From: JAEUMY01 sp033764435
Lineage (GTDB): Bacteria > Pseudomonadota > Gammaproteobacteria > Burkholderiales > Usitatibacteraceae
Direction of reading: 5' to 3'
DNA length: 64,000 nucleotides
Assembly: GCA_033764435.1 (NCBI GenBank)
Contig: JANRIX010000033.1
Span: forward strand, 62,001-126,000
In this document: in pieces, positions 34,382 to 41,529 of the stretch
Numbering within the stretch: position 1 is the stretch's first letter
Layout of the letters: the number at the start of each line of letters is the position of its first letter
Position numbers and translations under genes: made by a program
The notes under the pieces: generated by a model
The model's database searches: none
Told to the model about the DNA's origin: nothing
Seen by the model: only the letters and a program-made list of their open reading frames with translations

Positions 34382-35326
34382 ATGCGAATATTCGTGAACG
34401 ACGTCGCCGTGCGCGACGGCTTCCAGATCGAGAAGACTCTCATTCCCACCGCGACCAAGATCGCGATGGTCGATGCCCTGTCCGAGACCGGGCTCGCCAA
34501 GATCGAGGTCGCGTCGTACGTGAATCCCAAGCTCGTGCCCAACATGGCCGATGGCGATGAGGTGCTGGCGGGCATCCAGCGCAAGCCGGGTGTTCTCTAT
34601 ACCGCCATCGCACTCAACCTGAAGGGTGTCGAGCGTGCCGTCGCCGCCAAGGTGCCGGCGCAGGAGATCAACGTCGTCATGTCGGCGTCAGAAACCCACA
34701 ACCGCGCCAATGCCAACCGCACGCACGCACAGTCGCTGGCCGAGTTCGCCGAGGTGGTGAAGATCGCGAAGCCGGTCGGCATGTTGGTCAACGGCGCCAT
34801 CTCCACTTCATTCGGCTGTCCGTTCGAGGGCCGCATCAGCGAGGAAGTCGTCATCGGCTTTGTCGGCAAGTATTTGGAGCTGGGCTTCGATGGCGTGTCG
34901 CTGGCCGACACCACTGGCATGGCGAATCCGCGCCAGGTGGCGTCGCTGGCCGAGCGTGTGGTCAAGACCTTTCCCGGTGCAGAAATCACGCTGCACTTCC
35001 ACAACACACGCAGCATGGGGCTCGCCAACGTCATGGCCGGCATCGACGCGGGGGTGAAGCACTATGACGGCTCCATCGCCGGTCTCGGCGGCTGCCCGTT
35101 TGCACCCGGCGCCACGGGCAACATCTGCACCGAGGACATGGTCAACATGCTGCACGACCAGGGCTTCGAGACGGGTGTGGATCTCGACAAGCTCATCGCC
35201 TGCGCCAAGCAGATCGAGCAGATCGTCGGTCATACCGTGCCCGGCCAGGTGATGAAGGCGGGCAAGACGCTGGACCTCCGACCCATTCCCGCGCGACTCA
35301 CCCAAGAGGACTTCGCCAAAGCATGA
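34382..35326 (+). CDS. Hydroxymethylglutaryl-CoA lyase-like protein
   Basis: HMG-CoA lyases split HMG-CoA into acetyl-CoA and acetoacetate in leucine breakdown. The 314 residues form the DRE-TIM barrel: VNDVAVRDGFQIEKTLIPT (RDGFQ where most have RDGLQ), IEVASYVNPKLVPNMAD, GVSLADTTGMANP, HFHNTRSMGLAN and the signature GLGGCPFAPGATGNICTEDMVNML with its active-site cysteine. The ATG at 34382 overlaps a near-exact palindrome (34384-34395), so the protein starts Met-Arg-Ile-Phe-Val; no clear ribosome-binding site precedes it. The stop overlaps the next gene. Confidence 0.88.
   Translation: MRIFVNDVAVRDGFQIEKTLIPTATKIAMVDALSETGLAKIEVASYVNPKLVPNMADGDEVLAGIQRKPGVLYTAIALNLKGVERAVAAKVPAQEINVVMSASETHNRANANRTHAQSLAEFAEVVKIAKPVGMLVNGAISTSFGCPFEGRISEEVVIGFVGKYLELGFDGVSLADTTGMANPRQVASLAERVVKTFPGAEITLHFHNTRSMGLANVMAGIDAGVKHYDGSIAGLGGCPFAPGATGNICTEDMVNMLHDQGFETGVDLDKLIACAKQIEQIVGHTVPGQVMKAGKTLDLRPIPARLTQEDFAKA
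34384..34395. repeat. Iterated palindrome, one-mismatch copy at a start codon
   Basis: GCGAATATTCGT, mismatched only at the last base. Its first G is the third base of the ATG of the HMG-CoA lyase-like gene. Confidence 0.85.
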
Positions 35327-36036
35327 TGAAAAAGCTCTCCCTCGGCATTGCCGCGATCACGCTTGTCTCAACGTCCGCTTTCGCAGGCGATCTCAACAAC
35401 ATCGGCAGCCTCGGTCAGGAATCCTTTCTGAAGCTCTCGAAGGACCTGGGCGCGATCACGTCGTACAAAGGTGTCACGCCGGCCACGCCATTGGGCGTTG
35501 TCGGCTTCGACATCGGCATCGAGCTCACCGCTACCAACATCGAGAACAGCAGCATCTTCCGGCAGGCGGGCGGCAGTTCGTCGTCGTCCGTGCTGGTGCC
35601 GAAGCTGCACATCCACAAGGGCCTGCCCTTCGGCTTTGACATCGGCGCGTTCATCTCGAAAGTGTCCGACGCCAACATCTCGCTCATCGGCGCCGAGGCG
35701 CGCTGGGCGCTCATCGATGACGGCATCGCGACCCCGGCTGTCGGGCTGCGCATCGCAGGCACCAAGGAAACGGGTGTGGGCCAGATCGACCTCTCCACGC
35801 TGTCAGCGGATATCGTGCTGTCCAAAAAGCTCACGTTCGTCACGCCGTTCATCGGCGCGGGCCGGGTGCAGGTGAAGAGCAAACCCAATGTCGGCGGGCT
35901 GAAGGAAGAGAAGTTCAACCAGTCGCGAATATTCGCGGGATTGAATGCCAACTTTGCGGTGGTGAATGTCGCGGTGGAGGCGGAGAAGCAGGGCGACGCG
36001 ACATCGCTCTCTGCCAAGGCGGGCTGGCGGTTCTGA
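35323..36036 (+). CDS. Exported beta-rich protein, possible outer-membrane barrel
   Basis: 237 residues with a clean signal peptide (MMKKLSLGIAAITLVSTSAFA, cleaved before GDLNN). The mature chain is rich in alternating polar/hydrophobic stretches (LGVVGFDIGIELTATNI, ARWALIDDGIATPAVGLRIAGT, LTFVTPFIGAGRVQVKS, NFAVVNVAVEAEKQGDATSLSAKAGWRF) and ends in phenylalanine, as many outer-membrane barrel proteins do. I do not recognise the family. It starts within the stop of the lyase gene (ATGA overlap). A palindrome copy at 35925-35936 reads Ser-Arg-Ile-Phe-Ala. Confidence 0.65.
   Translation: MMKKLSLGIAAITLVSTSAFAGDLNNIGSLGQESFLKLSKDLGAITSYKGVTPATPLGVVGFDIGIELTATNIENSSIFRQAGGSSSSSVLVPKLHIHKGLPFGFDIGAFISKVSDANISLIGAEARWALIDDGIATPAVGLRIAGTKETGVGQIDLSTLSADIVLSKKLTFVTPFIGAGRVQVKSKPNVGGLKEEKFNQSRIFAGLNANFAVVNVAVEAEKQGDATSLSAKAGWRF
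35925..35936. repeat. Iterated palindrome, copy 15 (inside the exported beta-rich protein gene)
   Basis: Exact copy, symmetric over 14 bp (CGCGAATATTCGCG), read as Arg-Ile-Phe-Ala. Confidence 0.95.
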
Positions 36037-36147
36037 GGACGGCTTGAATGCCGGCATCCTGTCCGCGCGGGTGCTGAATGCACAGGTCACTTTGGCGGAG
36101 AAATCAGTTTTCAAATAGCGCCCCATCCAGGCAGAAAGCGAGTCCCC

Positions 36148-36606
36148 GTGAATGCAGGCCTGCAATGTCCGCGCGATGGCGCGGAGATGTCTCTCATGGA
36201 TTTCGAGCGTGGCAAGCTGCACGCCTGCGTATTCTGCAAGGGCTGCTTTCTGCCCGGCGACGTGTCCGGCGAAGTGCCTCGCATCCAGGCCTGGTTCGAG
36301 TCACGCGCTCACAGCAAGGGCGTGGTTGAGGAGAGCGAAGTTGCCTGCCCAGAAGGCCACGGCCCGATGCGCGCGGTGGAGCTGCACGGGCACGACCTGG
36401 ATGCCTGCATGCACTGCCACGGCTTCTGGTTTGATGCGGATGAACTGAAGCGTCTGCAAAAGGGAGGTGTCGCGGTTACTGCCGCGGCGGCAGGCGGTGC
36501 CGCGGCCAGCACCAGCACCACCGAAGCGGTTGCAAGTGTGGGTGATACGTTGGCAGTGGTGGCGGAAGTCGCGGGTGGGGTGTTTGCGCTGCTGGATCTG
36601 TTGTGA
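36148..36606 (+). CDS. Zinc-ribbon (TFIIB-type) small protein
   Basis: 152 residues with two zinc-ribbon-like units: CPRDGAEM...CVFCKGCFLPGDV and CPEGHGPMRAVELHGHDLDACMHCHGFWFDADEL, the second closely matching the bacterial zf-TFIIB pattern (CP, then CxxCxGxWxDxxEL). An Ala/Thr-rich linker and a short hydrophobic C-terminus (TLAVVAEVAGGVFALLDLL) follow, perhaps a membrane-associating helix. I use the GTG at 36148. The role is unknown. Confidence 0.7.
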   Translation: MNAGLQCPRDGAEMSLMDFERGKLHACVFCKGCFLPGDVSGEVPRIQAWFESRAHSKGVVEESEVACPEGHGPMRAVELHGHDLDACMHCHGFWFDADELKRLQKGGVAVTAAAAGGAAASTSTTEAVASVGDTLAVVAEVAGGVFALLDLL

Positions 36607-36657
36607 GTTGCTGAACGCGGCAATTCGCCCCCGCCAGCCATTACCTCTCGTCCATCT

Positions 36658-37440
36658 TTACCCCATCTGCCCGTAATACACCAGCGTGTCGTACTCGAAT
36701 GTCACGCGGCCATTCTTCTGGTGTGCCGCGAATATTCGCGAGAGCGCCTTCTCCATCGCGGCAAACTTCTCCGTCCCGCGCTCGGGCGCATAGGACGATG
36801 ACGCCACCCGGCCGATCAGCCCTTCCAGATCGAAGTGCTGCGCATTGTCGAACCGCGCCTCATACACATCGCCGCCAAAGAACGGTTGCAGCAACGCAAG
36901 GTCCTGCACGTTCTTGTGGTTGATGTCCTGATAGTCTGTGCTGAACTCGTTGAGCACAGCTTCGTACGCCTTCAGGAACGGCGTCGAATCCACGCGCCGG
37001 TCATTCCAGATGAGCACGGCCCAGCCGCCGGGGCGCAGGATGCGCAGCCATTCGGTGCGCGTCTTGTCGCGATCAAACCAGTGGAACGCCTGACCCGCCA
37101 GCACGAAGTCGACCGAACGGCCGGGCAGGTTGGTGGCATCTGCCGTTCCGTTCACGCTGCCGTATTGCGAATATTCGCTGAGCCACGCATCGGCGGCGGC
37201 GCGCATGTCGGCATTGGGTTCCACGCCGACCACGGTGTTGCCGTTTTCGAGAAACAGTTTGGTCAGGATGCCGGTGCCTGAGCCGATGTCGGCAATGGGC
37301 GATTCCGGTGTCAGCGCGCAGCGGTCCGCGAGCAGGTCGACAATCTCGACCGGATAGCTCGGACGATATTTGATGTAGTCCTCGACGCGCGAGGAAAAGC
37401 GCGTCGTGGCGTTGGCGGCCGGTGCTTTGGTGGCGGTCAT
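36658..37440 (-). CDS. Class I SAM-dependent methyltransferase
   Basis: 260 residues. RFSSRVEDYIKYRPSYP at the N-terminus is followed by the SAM-binding motif I ADIGSGTGILT (50-60), an acidic residue in VVGVEPNADM and the later LAGQAFHWFDRDKTRTEWLRILRPGGWAVLIWND. This fits the methyltransferase type 11 group of bacterial proteins of undefined substrate. Uniquely here, the gene carries two exact palindrome copies, at 36728-36739 (Ser-Arg-Ile-Phe-Ala) and 37167-37178 (Ser-Glu-Tyr-Ser-Gln). Its start overlaps the stop of the upstream short-chain dehydrogenase. Confidence 0.88.
   Translation of the reverse strand: MTATKAPAANATTRFSSRVEDYIKYRPSYPVEIVDLLADRCALTPESPIADIGSGTGILTKLFLENGNTVVGVEPNADMRAAADAWLSEYSQYGSVNGTADATNLPGRSVDFVLAGQAFHWFDRDKTRTEWLRILRPGGWAVLIWNDRRVDSTPFLKAYEAVLNEFSTDYQDINHKNVQDLALLQPFFGGDVYEARFDNAQHFDLEGLIGRVASSSYAPERGTEKFAAMEKALSRIFAAHQKNGRVTFEYDTLVYYGQMG
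36728..36739. repeat. Iterated palindrome, copy 16 (inside the methyltransferase gene)
   Basis: Exact copy, symmetric over 14 bp, read on minus as Arg-Ile-Phe-Ala. Confidence 0.95.
37167..37178. repeat. Iterated palindrome, copy 17 (inside the methyltransferase gene)
   Basis: Exact copy 439 bp from copy 16 in the same gene but in a different reading frame (Glu-Tyr-Ser). Confidence 0.95.
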
Positions 37441-38222
37441 GCAGCGTCTTTCTTCTTCAGTTCACCGTCGCGTGGCTTTCGCGGCATGCGCGTGAACGCG
37501 AGGTCGTAGAGCCAGTTGGGCAGGATGCGCAGCACGCGCGCGGCCATGCCCATCTTCCAGGGAATGACGGCGAAGCTCGCCTTGCGATCGATGGCGCGGG
37601 CGAAGCGCTCCACCGCATCTTCCACGCCGATGATGAAGGGCATCTTGAAGCGGTTCACCGCCGTCATGGGTGTGCGGATGTACCCGGGGCAGATGGTGAC
37701 CACCGATATGCCGTCGCGCTTCAATTCCACGCGCAGGCTTTCGCAATACTTGATGGCCGCCGCCTTGGACGCGGAGTACGCGCCACCGCCGGGAATGCCG
37801 CGAAAGCCCGCGACACTGGCGATGCCGACCAGCGTGCCTTGCCTGGCCTCGCGCATGGGCACGATGAACGGATGAAACGTGTTCACCATGCCGATCACGT
37901 TGATGTCGAAAATCTGCTGGAAGACATCGATGTCTTCCGCGTGCTCGGTGAGGGTACCTTTGGACACGCCGGCGTTGGCGATGACGATGTCGGGCACGCC
38001 GAAGCGCTGGATGAAATCCGCCGCCGCCGCGTTCATGCCGGCACGGTCGCGCACATCGACGCTGTAGATTGCAGGGCGAGGCGTTAGTGTGGCAGCGAGT
38101 GCTTCGAGCTTGTCGCCGCTGCGGGCTACGAGGCCCAGCTGGACACCTTCGCGCGCGTAGTGACGCGCGAAGGCTTCACCGATGCCGGTCGAGGCGCCCG
38201 TCAGGAAAACCTTGAGCGCCAC
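37437..38222 (-). CDS. Short-chain dehydrogenase/reductase
   Basis: 261 residues with the classical SDR layout: cofactor motif TGASTGIGEAFA near the N-terminus, DIVIANAGVSKG, the active-site serine in GIASVAGFRG and the YSASKAA tyrosine-lysine pair, followed by ICPGYIRTPM. The Pro-rich basic C-terminus (FTRMPRKPRDGELKKKDAA) is probably disordered. The substrate is unknown. It lies between dsbA and the methyltransferase on the same strand. Confidence 0.9.
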   Translation of the reverse strand: MALKVFLTGASTGIGEAFARHYAREGVQLGLVARSGDKLEALAATLTPRPAIYSVDVRDRAGMNAAAADFIQRFGVPDIVIANAGVSKGTLTEHAEDIDVFQQIFDINVIGMVNTFHPFIVPMREARQGTLVGIASVAGFRGIPGGGAYSASKAAAIKYCESLRVELKRDGISVVTICPGYIRTPMTAVNRFKMPFIIGVEDAVERFARAIDRKASFAVIPWKMGMAARVLRILPNWLYDLAFTRMPRKPRDGELKKKDAA

Positions 38223-38234
38223 GAACGGTCGGGC

Positions 38235-38975
38235 TTACTTGGTCGCGGGTGCGCTGGTCTTGACCGGTGCGGCCTTGGCCGGTGCCGCTTTGGCTGCTGG
38301 TGGCGCGGCCGCTGCAGACGGAGCGGACGCTTCAGCAGTCTTGGCAGCGGCGCGCTCGGTCGCGATCAGCGAGTCGGCGACGCGGAAGGTGGTGTCCATG
38401 TCACGCAGATTGGGCACGCTGTACTTGCCATTGATCACCAGTGTGGGCGTGCTTTCGATGCGGTACTTCTGCGAATATTCGCGGGCCGCGCGAATCTTGT
38501 TCTGAACCGAGAACGACTGCTCGACTTCCTGGAACTTCTTCGGGTCCACGCCGTTCTTGGCCAGCCACTGGTCGCGCACGCTGGGGTTGCCGAGGATGAC
38601 GTTGTCGTTGTGCAGCGCTTCGAAAATCTTGTAGTGCAGCTTGTCCAGCTGGCCCATCGCTTCCAGCGTGTAGTAGAGCGGCACGCTGTCCAGGCCGCGG
38701 ATGGCGAACGGCGTGGGCACGCGGGTCAACTTGGTGTCCTTGGCCAACGTGGTCTTCCACTTCTCCAGCTTCGGCTCAAGGTGGAAGCAGTGAATGCAGC
38801 CGTAGGCGAAGAACTCCAGCACTTCGATCTGGGTGTCGGTGATCTTGGGCTGGGGCGGATTGAGTTGCGAGTAGTCGCGGCCGGGCACGGCGGCGAACTG
38901 GGCAGATGCGGTGCCGGCGGCCAGCAACAGGGCGGTGCCAGCGGCGAGGGTGATGCGGAGAAGAGGCTTGAACAT
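38235..38975 (-). CDS. dsbA: Thiol:disulfide interchange protein DsbA
   Basis: Periplasmic oxidase that introduces disulfide bonds. The 246 residues have a signal peptide ending ASA-Q, the thioredoxin-fold active site FFAYGCIHC (C60, C63; most DsbA have CPHC) and the cis-proline loop STPTLVINGKY. After the fold ends there is a tail of about 35 residues made almost only of Ala, Pro, Lys and Thr, which is unusual for DsbA. A palindrome copy at 38471-38482 reads Arg-Glu-Tyr-Ser-Gln. A repeat-rich leader precedes the gene. Confidence 0.9.
   Translation of the reverse strand: MFKPLLRITLAAGTALLLAAGTASAQFAAVPGRDYSQLNPPQPKITDTQIEVLEFFAYGCIHCFHLEPKLEKWKTTLAKDTKLTRVPTPFAIRGLDSVPLYYTLEAMGQLDKLHYKIFEALHNDNVILGNPSVRDQWLAKNGVDPKKFQEVEQSFSVQNKIRAAREYSQKYRIESTPTLVINGKYSVPNLRDMDTTFRVADSLIATERAAAKTAEASAPSAAAAPPAAKAAPAKAAPVKTSAPATK
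38471..38482. repeat. Iterated palindrome, copy 18 (inside dsbA)
   Basis: Exact copy, read on minus as Glu-Tyr-Ser just before the cis-proline loop. Confidence 0.95.
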
Positions 38976-38985
38976 GTACAGCTCC

Positions 38986-39042
38986 GTTGTTGTCGTGGTG
39001 TTGTCGCGTGTTGTCGTGGTGTGTGCGCGGTATTGTCGCGTG
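38986..39042. repeat. Imperfect tandem repeat in the dsbA leader
   Basis: The unit GTTGTCGTGGTGT occurs twice, 21-22 bp apart, with interspersed TTGTCGCGTG (twice), filling most of the 80-bp gap between the SPOR-protein gene and dsbA. It looks like a short imperfect minisatellite. Confidence 0.6.
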
Positions 39043-39055
39043 CCCGGCCGACGGA

Positions 39056-39778
39056 TCAGTTGAGCACGTCCGTGGTCTTCACCACGGTTGCGGGGATGCC
39101 AGCGTCGGACAGCGCCGTCTTGATCCGGTTCACCGGTTCCAGGCTCTGGTACGGGCCAAGACGCACCCGATGCAGCACGCCCTTGTCGGGAATGTTGGCG
39201 GCGGTGACGCTGGCCGACAAGCCAATCAACGCAATACGCGCCTTCAGGTTGTCAGCATCGGCCAGATTCTGGAAGGCACCGGCCTGCAGGTAGTACACCT
39301 CGCGGGGGCCCTGGGTGGCTGGCACAGCCTTCTCGGCGGGCTTGGCCACCTTGTCAGCGGGTTTCTCAATCAGCTTTTCCGCCGGTTTCTGCGACTTGGC
39401 GTCGGCCTTGGGCTCGGCTTTCGGATCGGTCTTGGCGACAGCCTTGCCGTCCTTTTCGCCCTCCTTGCCCGGGAGGATCTGATAGAACTCGAAGCGCGGC
39501 TTGCCGTCCTTGCCGGCTTCATCCTTGCCCGGCTCCGGCTTGGCGCCATCGGATCTGGCCGGTGGTGCCTTGGCCTCCAGCTTGGGGGCCATTTCGGAAG
39601 GCTTCGACTCCTTCGCCTTTTCCAGGCTGGGGAGCGCGGTGCGGTTCAGCCAGAGCGCAACCCCCAGGGCGATGGCGATGCCGAGCAGGAGCCCGATGAT
39701 GATCCCGAGGAACAGCGGGTTCATGCGGGGGCCGCTGGCAGCGCCACGCGGGGCGCGGGATTTCACATCTTGGCTCAT
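39056..39778 (-). CDS. SPOR-domain membrane protein (FtsN-like)
   Basis: 240 residues: short basic cytoplasmic N-terminus, one membrane helix (about 21-44, PLFLGIIIGLLLGIAIALGV), a long Lys/Pro/Ala/Glu-rich periplasmic linker and a C-terminal SPOR domain beginning VYYLQAGAFQNLADADNLKARI. SPOR domains bind denuded peptidoglycan at the division site. This plan is that of FtsN-like divisome proteins, but the linker and the lack of recognisable FtsN essential helices leave the exact role open. It sits directly after argS, as in many betaproteobacteria. Confidence 0.85.
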   Translation of the reverse strand: MSQDVKSRAPRGAASGPRMNPLFLGIIIGLLLGIAIALGVALWLNRTALPSLEKAKESKPSEMAPKLEAKAPPARSDGAKPEPGKDEAGKDGKPRFEFYQILPGKEGEKDGKAVAKTDPKAEPKADAKSQKPAEKLIEKPADKVAKPAEKAVPATQGPREVYYLQAGAFQNLADADNLKARIALIGLSASVTAANIPDKGVLHRVRLGPYQSLEPVNRIKTALSDAGIPATVVKTTDVLN

Positions 39779-39788
39779 GAAGGTTCCG

Positions 39789-41429
39789 TCACATCTTGTC
39801 GGGTGCGGACACGCCGACGATGGCGAGCCCGTTGGCCAGCACCTGGCGCGTGGCGAGGATCAGTGCGAGACGTGCACGCTTCAACGCCTCGTCCTCCACC
39901 AGGAAGTGCTCGGCATTGTAGTAGGTGTGCAGTTTGGCCGCGAGGTCGGAGAGGTAGAACGTCACGTGGTGCGGCGCGAATTCGCGCGCGGCATTGGCGA
40001 GCAGCTCGGGGAAATCCGAGAGCGCGCGCAGCAGCGCTGCCTCGTACGGGCTCTTCAGCGGCGAGAGGTCGGCGTCCTTCAGCGTGGCGACATCGCCGCC
40101 CCACTGGTTCAGCACGCTCGAGATGCGAGCATGTGCGTACTGCACGTAGTACACCGGGTTCTCTTCCGACTTGCTGGCCGCGAGATCGATGTCGAAGGTG
40201 AGCTGCGAATCGGCCTTGCGCATGACGAGGAAGTAGCGCACCGCGTCCTTTCCCACCTCGTCGATGAGATCGCGCAACGTCACGTAGCTGCCGGCGCGTT
40301 TGGAGAGCTTCACCTCCTCGCCGCCTTTCATCACCAGCACCATCTGGTGCAGCGCGTAGTCGGGATAGCCTTGCGGCACGCCGAGTCCGAGAGCCTGCAG
40401 ACCGGCCCGCACGCGCATGACCGTGCTGTGATGATCCGACCCCTGCACGTTCACCACATGCTTGAAGCCGCGGCGAAACTTGTCCAGGTGGTAGGCGACA
40501 TCGGGCACGAAGTAGGTATAGCCACCGTCGGACTTCCGCATGACGCGATCCTTGTCGTCGCCATACTCGGTGGTGCGCAGCCACAGTGCGCCGCCGTCCT
40601 CGAACGTCTTGCCGCTCGCTTTCAGCAGGTTCACGGTCTCGTCGACCTTGCCGTCGCTGTAGAGCGACGATTCGAGGAAGAAATTGTCGAAGCGCACGTC
40701 GAATGCCTTCAGGTCGGCGTCCTGCTCGGCGCGCAGATACTTCACGGCGAATTTGCGGATGGCTTCGAGGTCATCGCCGTTCTTGTCGGCAGGATTCTCG
40801 GCAACGTAATCCTTCGCGATGTCGATGATGTACTGGCCGTGATAGCCATCTTCCGGCAACGCCAACGGTGCGCCACCGAGTTCGCGGATGCGCGCCTGCG
40901 TGGACAGCGTGAGCGTGTTGATCTGGTTGCCGGCGTCGTTGTAGTAGAACTCGCGATAGACCTTCCAGCCCTGCGTTTCCAGCACGCGGCAGATCGAATC
41001 GCCCAGCGCCGCCTGGCGGCCGTGGCCGACGTGCAGCGGACCGGTGGGATTGGCCGACACGAACTCGACCATGATCGATTCGCCGTGGCCCGCCGTGCCT
41101 TGGCCGAAGGCGCTGCCTTCCGCGAATATTCGCTTTACCACGCCGGTCTCGGCCGCGTGCGACAGGCGGATGTTGATGAAGCCGGGGCCGGCGATGTCGT
41201 GCGAGGCGATCAGGTCATTGGCCGGGAGGGCTGCTACCAATGCGTCGGCGATGTCGCGCGGCTTCTTGCCCAGGCGCTTGGCGAGCTGCAGCGCGCTGTT
41301 GACGGCGAAATGGCCGTGCTCGGGATTCTTGGGCCGCTCGACTTCGATGGTGAAGTCTCCCAGGTCGGGGAAAGCGGCGGCGGCGGCGCGCTGGAACAGC
41401 TCGGATAGCGCAAGACGGGTTGAACTCAC
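39789..41429 (-). CDS. argS: Arginyl-tRNA synthetase
   Basis: Charges tRNA-Arg. The 546 residues have the N-terminal additional domain (VERPKNPEHGHFAVNSALQLAK), the class I HIGH motif as PTGPLHVGHGRQAALGD, the KMSKS-like loop EVKLSKRAGSYVTL and a DALR anticodon-binding end (HHVTFYLSDLAAKLHTYYNAEHFL). I start at GTG 41429 (VSSTRLALSELFQ); the frame stays open upstream without similarity. A palindrome copy at 41122-41133 reads Lys-Arg-Ile-Phe-Ala. Confidence 0.96.
   Translation of the reverse strand: MSSTRLALSELFQRAAAAAFPDLGDFTIEVERPKNPEHGHFAVNSALQLAKRLGKKPRDIADALVAALPANDLIASHDIAGPGFINIRLSHAAETGVVKRIFAEGSAFGQGTAGHGESIMVEFVSANPTGPLHVGHGRQAALGDSICRVLETQGWKVYREFYYNDAGNQINTLTLSTQARIRELGGAPLALPEDGYHGQYIIDIAKDYVAENPADKNGDDLEAIRKFAVKYLRAEQDADLKAFDVRFDNFFLESSLYSDGKVDETVNLLKASGKTFEDGGALWLRTTEYGDDKDRVMRKSDGGYTYFVPDVAYHLDKFRRGFKHVVNVQGSDHHSTVMRVRAGLQALGLGVPQGYPDYALHQMVLVMKGGEEVKLSKRAGSYVTLRDLIDEVGKDAVRYFLVMRKADSQLTFDIDLAASKSEENPVYYVQYAHARISSVLNQWGGDVATLKDADLSPLKSPYEAALLRALSDFPELLANAAREFAPHHVTFYLSDLAAKLHTYYNAEHFLVEDEALKRARLALILATRQVLANGLAIVGVSAPDKM
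41122..41133. repeat. Iterated palindrome, copy 19 (inside argS)
   Basis: Exact copy, read on minus as Arg-Ile-Phe-Ala. Confidence 0.95.
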
Positions 41430-41529
41430 AGTGATCCGTAGGGGGAAATCGAACACGCGATTATAGCCGCGCGGAGGGGGTTGGTCAGAGGGGGATGACC
41501 GCCCGCATGGCCGGCACTTCAGAACGCGA

